The translations under genes and the position numbers were made by a program. The notes under the pieces were generated by a model. That model saw only the letters and a program-made list of their open reading frames with translations. It did not search any database and was not told where the DNA came from. From contig CAYQXO010000117.1 of assembly GCA_964421495.1 (NCBI GenBank), positions 1 to 8,125 of the forward strand: a stretch of DNA of 8,125 bases, read 5' to 3'. Below are positions 7,388 through 8,125 of the stretch, in pieces. Position 1 is the stretch's first letter; each line of letters begins with the position of its first letter. Source of the stretch: CAJXOW01 sp964421495 (GTDB taxonomy: Bacteria > Bacteroidota > Rhodothermia > Balneolales > Balneolaceae).

Positions 7388-7457
7388 CCAGGAGGGCGGA
7401 CTTTCCGGATCGTAGCGAGAATCCCGACAGCTGTTGGTTTGATGCAGATTTTGGTCC
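7388..7457 (+). repeat. Dispersed intergenic repeat, copy B
   Basis: Two blocks match copy A on the opposite strand. The core at 7397-7418 agrees with the reverse strand of 4394-4415 at 21 of 22 positions (A/C difference at 7405). The block at 7436-7451 agrees with the reverse strand of 4369-4384 at 14 of 16. The blocks are in the same order, separated by 17 bases here and 9 in copy A. The extra bases contain CCGACAGCTGTTGG (7424-7437), itself nearly palindromic. The hairpin arms are more degraded than in copy A: only GGACT at 7398-7402 still faces GGTCC at 7453-7457. Start and end are approximate. The copy begins within about 20 bases of the symporter stop codon. Confidence 0.7.
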
Positions 7458-7543
7458 ATTTTGAGGTATAGATCTATTTAACAAAAATTGGTCAAAAGGT
7501 AGCCCAAATAAGCGTTACCACAGCAGATGTTCGAAAGTTTAAC

Positions 7544-7563
7544 AGCCTTCAGGCAACAAGGCT
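7544..7563. repeat. Stem-loop with 6-bp stem
   Basis: AGCCTT (7544-7549) is complementary to AAGGCT (7558-7563), with an 8-base loop. An overlapping dyad ACAAG-G-CTTGT spans 7556-7566, and a further ACAAG at 7580-7584 could pair with the same CTTGT. The alternatives exclude one another. Stems this short can arise by chance. Confidence 0.3.
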
Positions 7564-7606
7564 TGTGCAGTAGCTTTGTACAAGTTCAACCGCCTCTGGC
7601 AGCGGA

Positions 7607-7628
7607 CGGTGTATATACCTCTACACTG
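7607..7628. repeat. Stem-loop with 7-bp stem
   Basis: CGGTGTA (7607-7613) pairs with TACACTG (7622-7628) around an 8-base loop; one pair is a G-U wobble when read on the plus strand. No T-run follows, so it is not an intrinsic terminator by itself. Confidence 0.3.
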
Positions 7629-7663
7629 CCGATTGGAATAGACCCTGATTTTCAGCCTCGATC

Positions 7664-7710
7664 CTCGAACTTAATTCCACTGCAATTCGTAAAGTTCGAG
7701 TTATTTCTAG
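7664..7710. terminator. Candidate bidirectional terminator hairpin after the aldo/keto reductase gene
   Basis: CTCGAACTT (7664-7672) and AAGTTCGAG (7692-7700) form a perfect 9-bp stem. Inside the 19-base loop, AATT at 7673-7676 can pair with AATT at 7684-7687. Read on the plus strand, TTATTTCTAGTTTT follows, which is T-rich. Read on the minus strand, the hairpin starts six bases after the stop codon of the aldo/keto reductase gene, the expected place for its terminator, but no T-run follows on that side. A shared terminator for convergent transcripts is the simplest reading. Confidence 0.5.
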
Positions 7711-8125
7711 TTTTCTCTCAGATCTTTTTCCGGTTCTGGCTTATTGTCCAGGATTTCCTCTATCCGGTCGATAACCTCGTCGGTTAGCTGGTCCACCACC
7801 TCTAGCGTCTGCATATTTTCCTCGACTTGCTCCGGATTTGAAGCCCCGGTTATAACGGTGCTGACATCGGGGTTTTTCAAACACCAGGCCAGGGCAAGCT
7901 GAGCCATGGAAACATTGAGGTCGTCAGCCACGCCCTCCAGCTTCTGGGCCTTCGCAATCTTTTGTTTCCCGCTTTCGGTTTCCATGATATATTCGCGGAG
8001 CCACTGGTATTTTTCCAGGGAGAGTCGGCTTCCCTCCGGTACGCCGTCGTTATACTTTCCGGTTAGAATGCCGCTGGCCAGGGGACTCCAGATGGTAGTG
8101 CCCAAACCAATATCTTTATACAGTC
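7707..8125 (-). CDS. Aldo/keto reductase, Kv-beta-like group (C-terminal part; 5' end outside the window)
   Basis: The visible 138 residues are the C-terminal half of an NADPH-dependent aldo/keto reductase, a cytoplasmic TIM-barrel oxidoreductase reducing aldehydes or ketones; full members are about 310-340 residues. The frame stays open to base 8125 and begins LYKDIGLGTTIWSPLASGIL, so translation starts upstream of the window, not at the TTG at 8105. Two cofactor motifs are visible: WSPLASGILTGKY, which contacts the NADPH diphosphate, and ITGASNPEQVEEN near the C-terminus, which binds the adenine 2'-phosphate end. These are typical of the potassium-channel beta-subunit and YghZ-like group. 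The catalytic Asp, Tyr, Lys and His lie in the missing N-terminal part and cannot be checked. The tail after the last helix is acidic (DNKPEPEKDLREN). The gene converges on the symporter gene, with a hairpin directly after its stop codon. Confidence 0.93.
   Translation of the reverse strand, partial: LYKDIGLGTTIWSPLASGILTGKYNDGVPEGSRLSLEKYQWLREYIMETESGKQKIAKAQKLEGVADDLNVSMAQLALAWCLKNPDVSTVITGASNPEQVEENMQTLEVVDQLTDEVIDRIEEILDNKPEPEKDLREN

Larger units (their letters stand above)
7373..7706. other. Non-coding gap with a repeat copy and several hairpins
   Basis: This 334-base gap lies between the convergent symporter and aldo/keto reductase genes. It starts with repeat copy B (about 7388-7457). 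Then come a 10-base palindrome ATAGATCTAT (7468-7477) and three stem-loops at 7544-7563, 7607-7628 and 7664-7700. Frames on both strands are broken or give nothing recognisable, so I see no gene here. It could hold only repeats and terminators, or a small structured RNA. Confidence 0.55.

Noticed and set aside
4346..7457. The two inverted repeats as an invertible switch for the transporter segment
   Set aside because: No recombinase gene is present, the identical core is only about 22 bases, and both transporter genes are complete with their shared promoter region inside the segment, so inversion would not change their expression in an obvious way.
7527..7787. An 86-codon open frame on the plus strand
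   Set aside because: It overlaps the well-supported aldo/keto reductase gene in antisense, crosses the terminator hairpin, and its product has no recognisable pattern.
1..8125. CRISPR array, tRNA, rRNA, toxin-antitoxin pair, phage or transposase genes
   Set aside because: I saw no regular direct repeats with spacers, no cloverleaf-like segment and no protein with such motifs.

Overview
The window carries five complete protein genes and one partial gene. It looks like accessory carbohydrate-metabolism DNA from a Bacteroidota-like bacterium, possibly the Balneolota/Rhodothermota side. This guess rests on two lipoproteins next to each other (one a DUF1680/GH127 glycosidase), weak or absent Shine-Dalgarno sequences, TTG as the only usable start for two genes, and a -33/-7 type promoter-like sequence. 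No ribosomal or marker gene is present, so the taxonomy is inference.

Layout. (1) 13-1374 (+): a secreted lipoprotein with four Asp-box (BNR) repeats, sialidase-like in fold. (2) 1375-1725: a non-coding gap with a possible promoter near its end. (3) 1726-3768 (+): a lipoprotein glycoside hydrolase of the DUF1680/GH127 type with an intact Glu/Cys/Cys-Cys metal and catalytic site. (4) 3873-4292 (+): a small YkvA-like DUF1232 protein. (5) 4293-4459: a short convergent gap filled by a large imperfect hairpin. (6) 4460-5695 (-): an MFS exporter-type permease. (7) 5696-5980: a divergent promoter region. (8) 5981-7372 (+): a sodium:solute symporter. (9) 7373-7706: a non-coding gap with a second copy of the repeat found in the 4.4 kb gap, followed by several hairpins. 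(10) 7707-8125 (-): the C-terminal part of an aldo/keto reductase of the Kv-beta-like group, cut by the window end.

How the genes may work together (inference): the two lipoproteins could act on glycans outside the cytoplasm, with the glycosidase releasing a sugar, possibly L-arabinofuranose. The symporter could import a small solute, but neither its substrate nor a link to the glycosidase can be read from the sequence. No SusC/SusD pair or local regulator is visible, so this is not a classical polysaccharide utilisation locus.

The least expected structure is a dispersed intergenic repeat. One copy lies in each gap flanking the MFS/symporter pair, in opposite orientations, sharing a 22-base core with one mismatch and a second 16-base block with two mismatches. 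I see no clear new defence, toxin or mobile system in the window.
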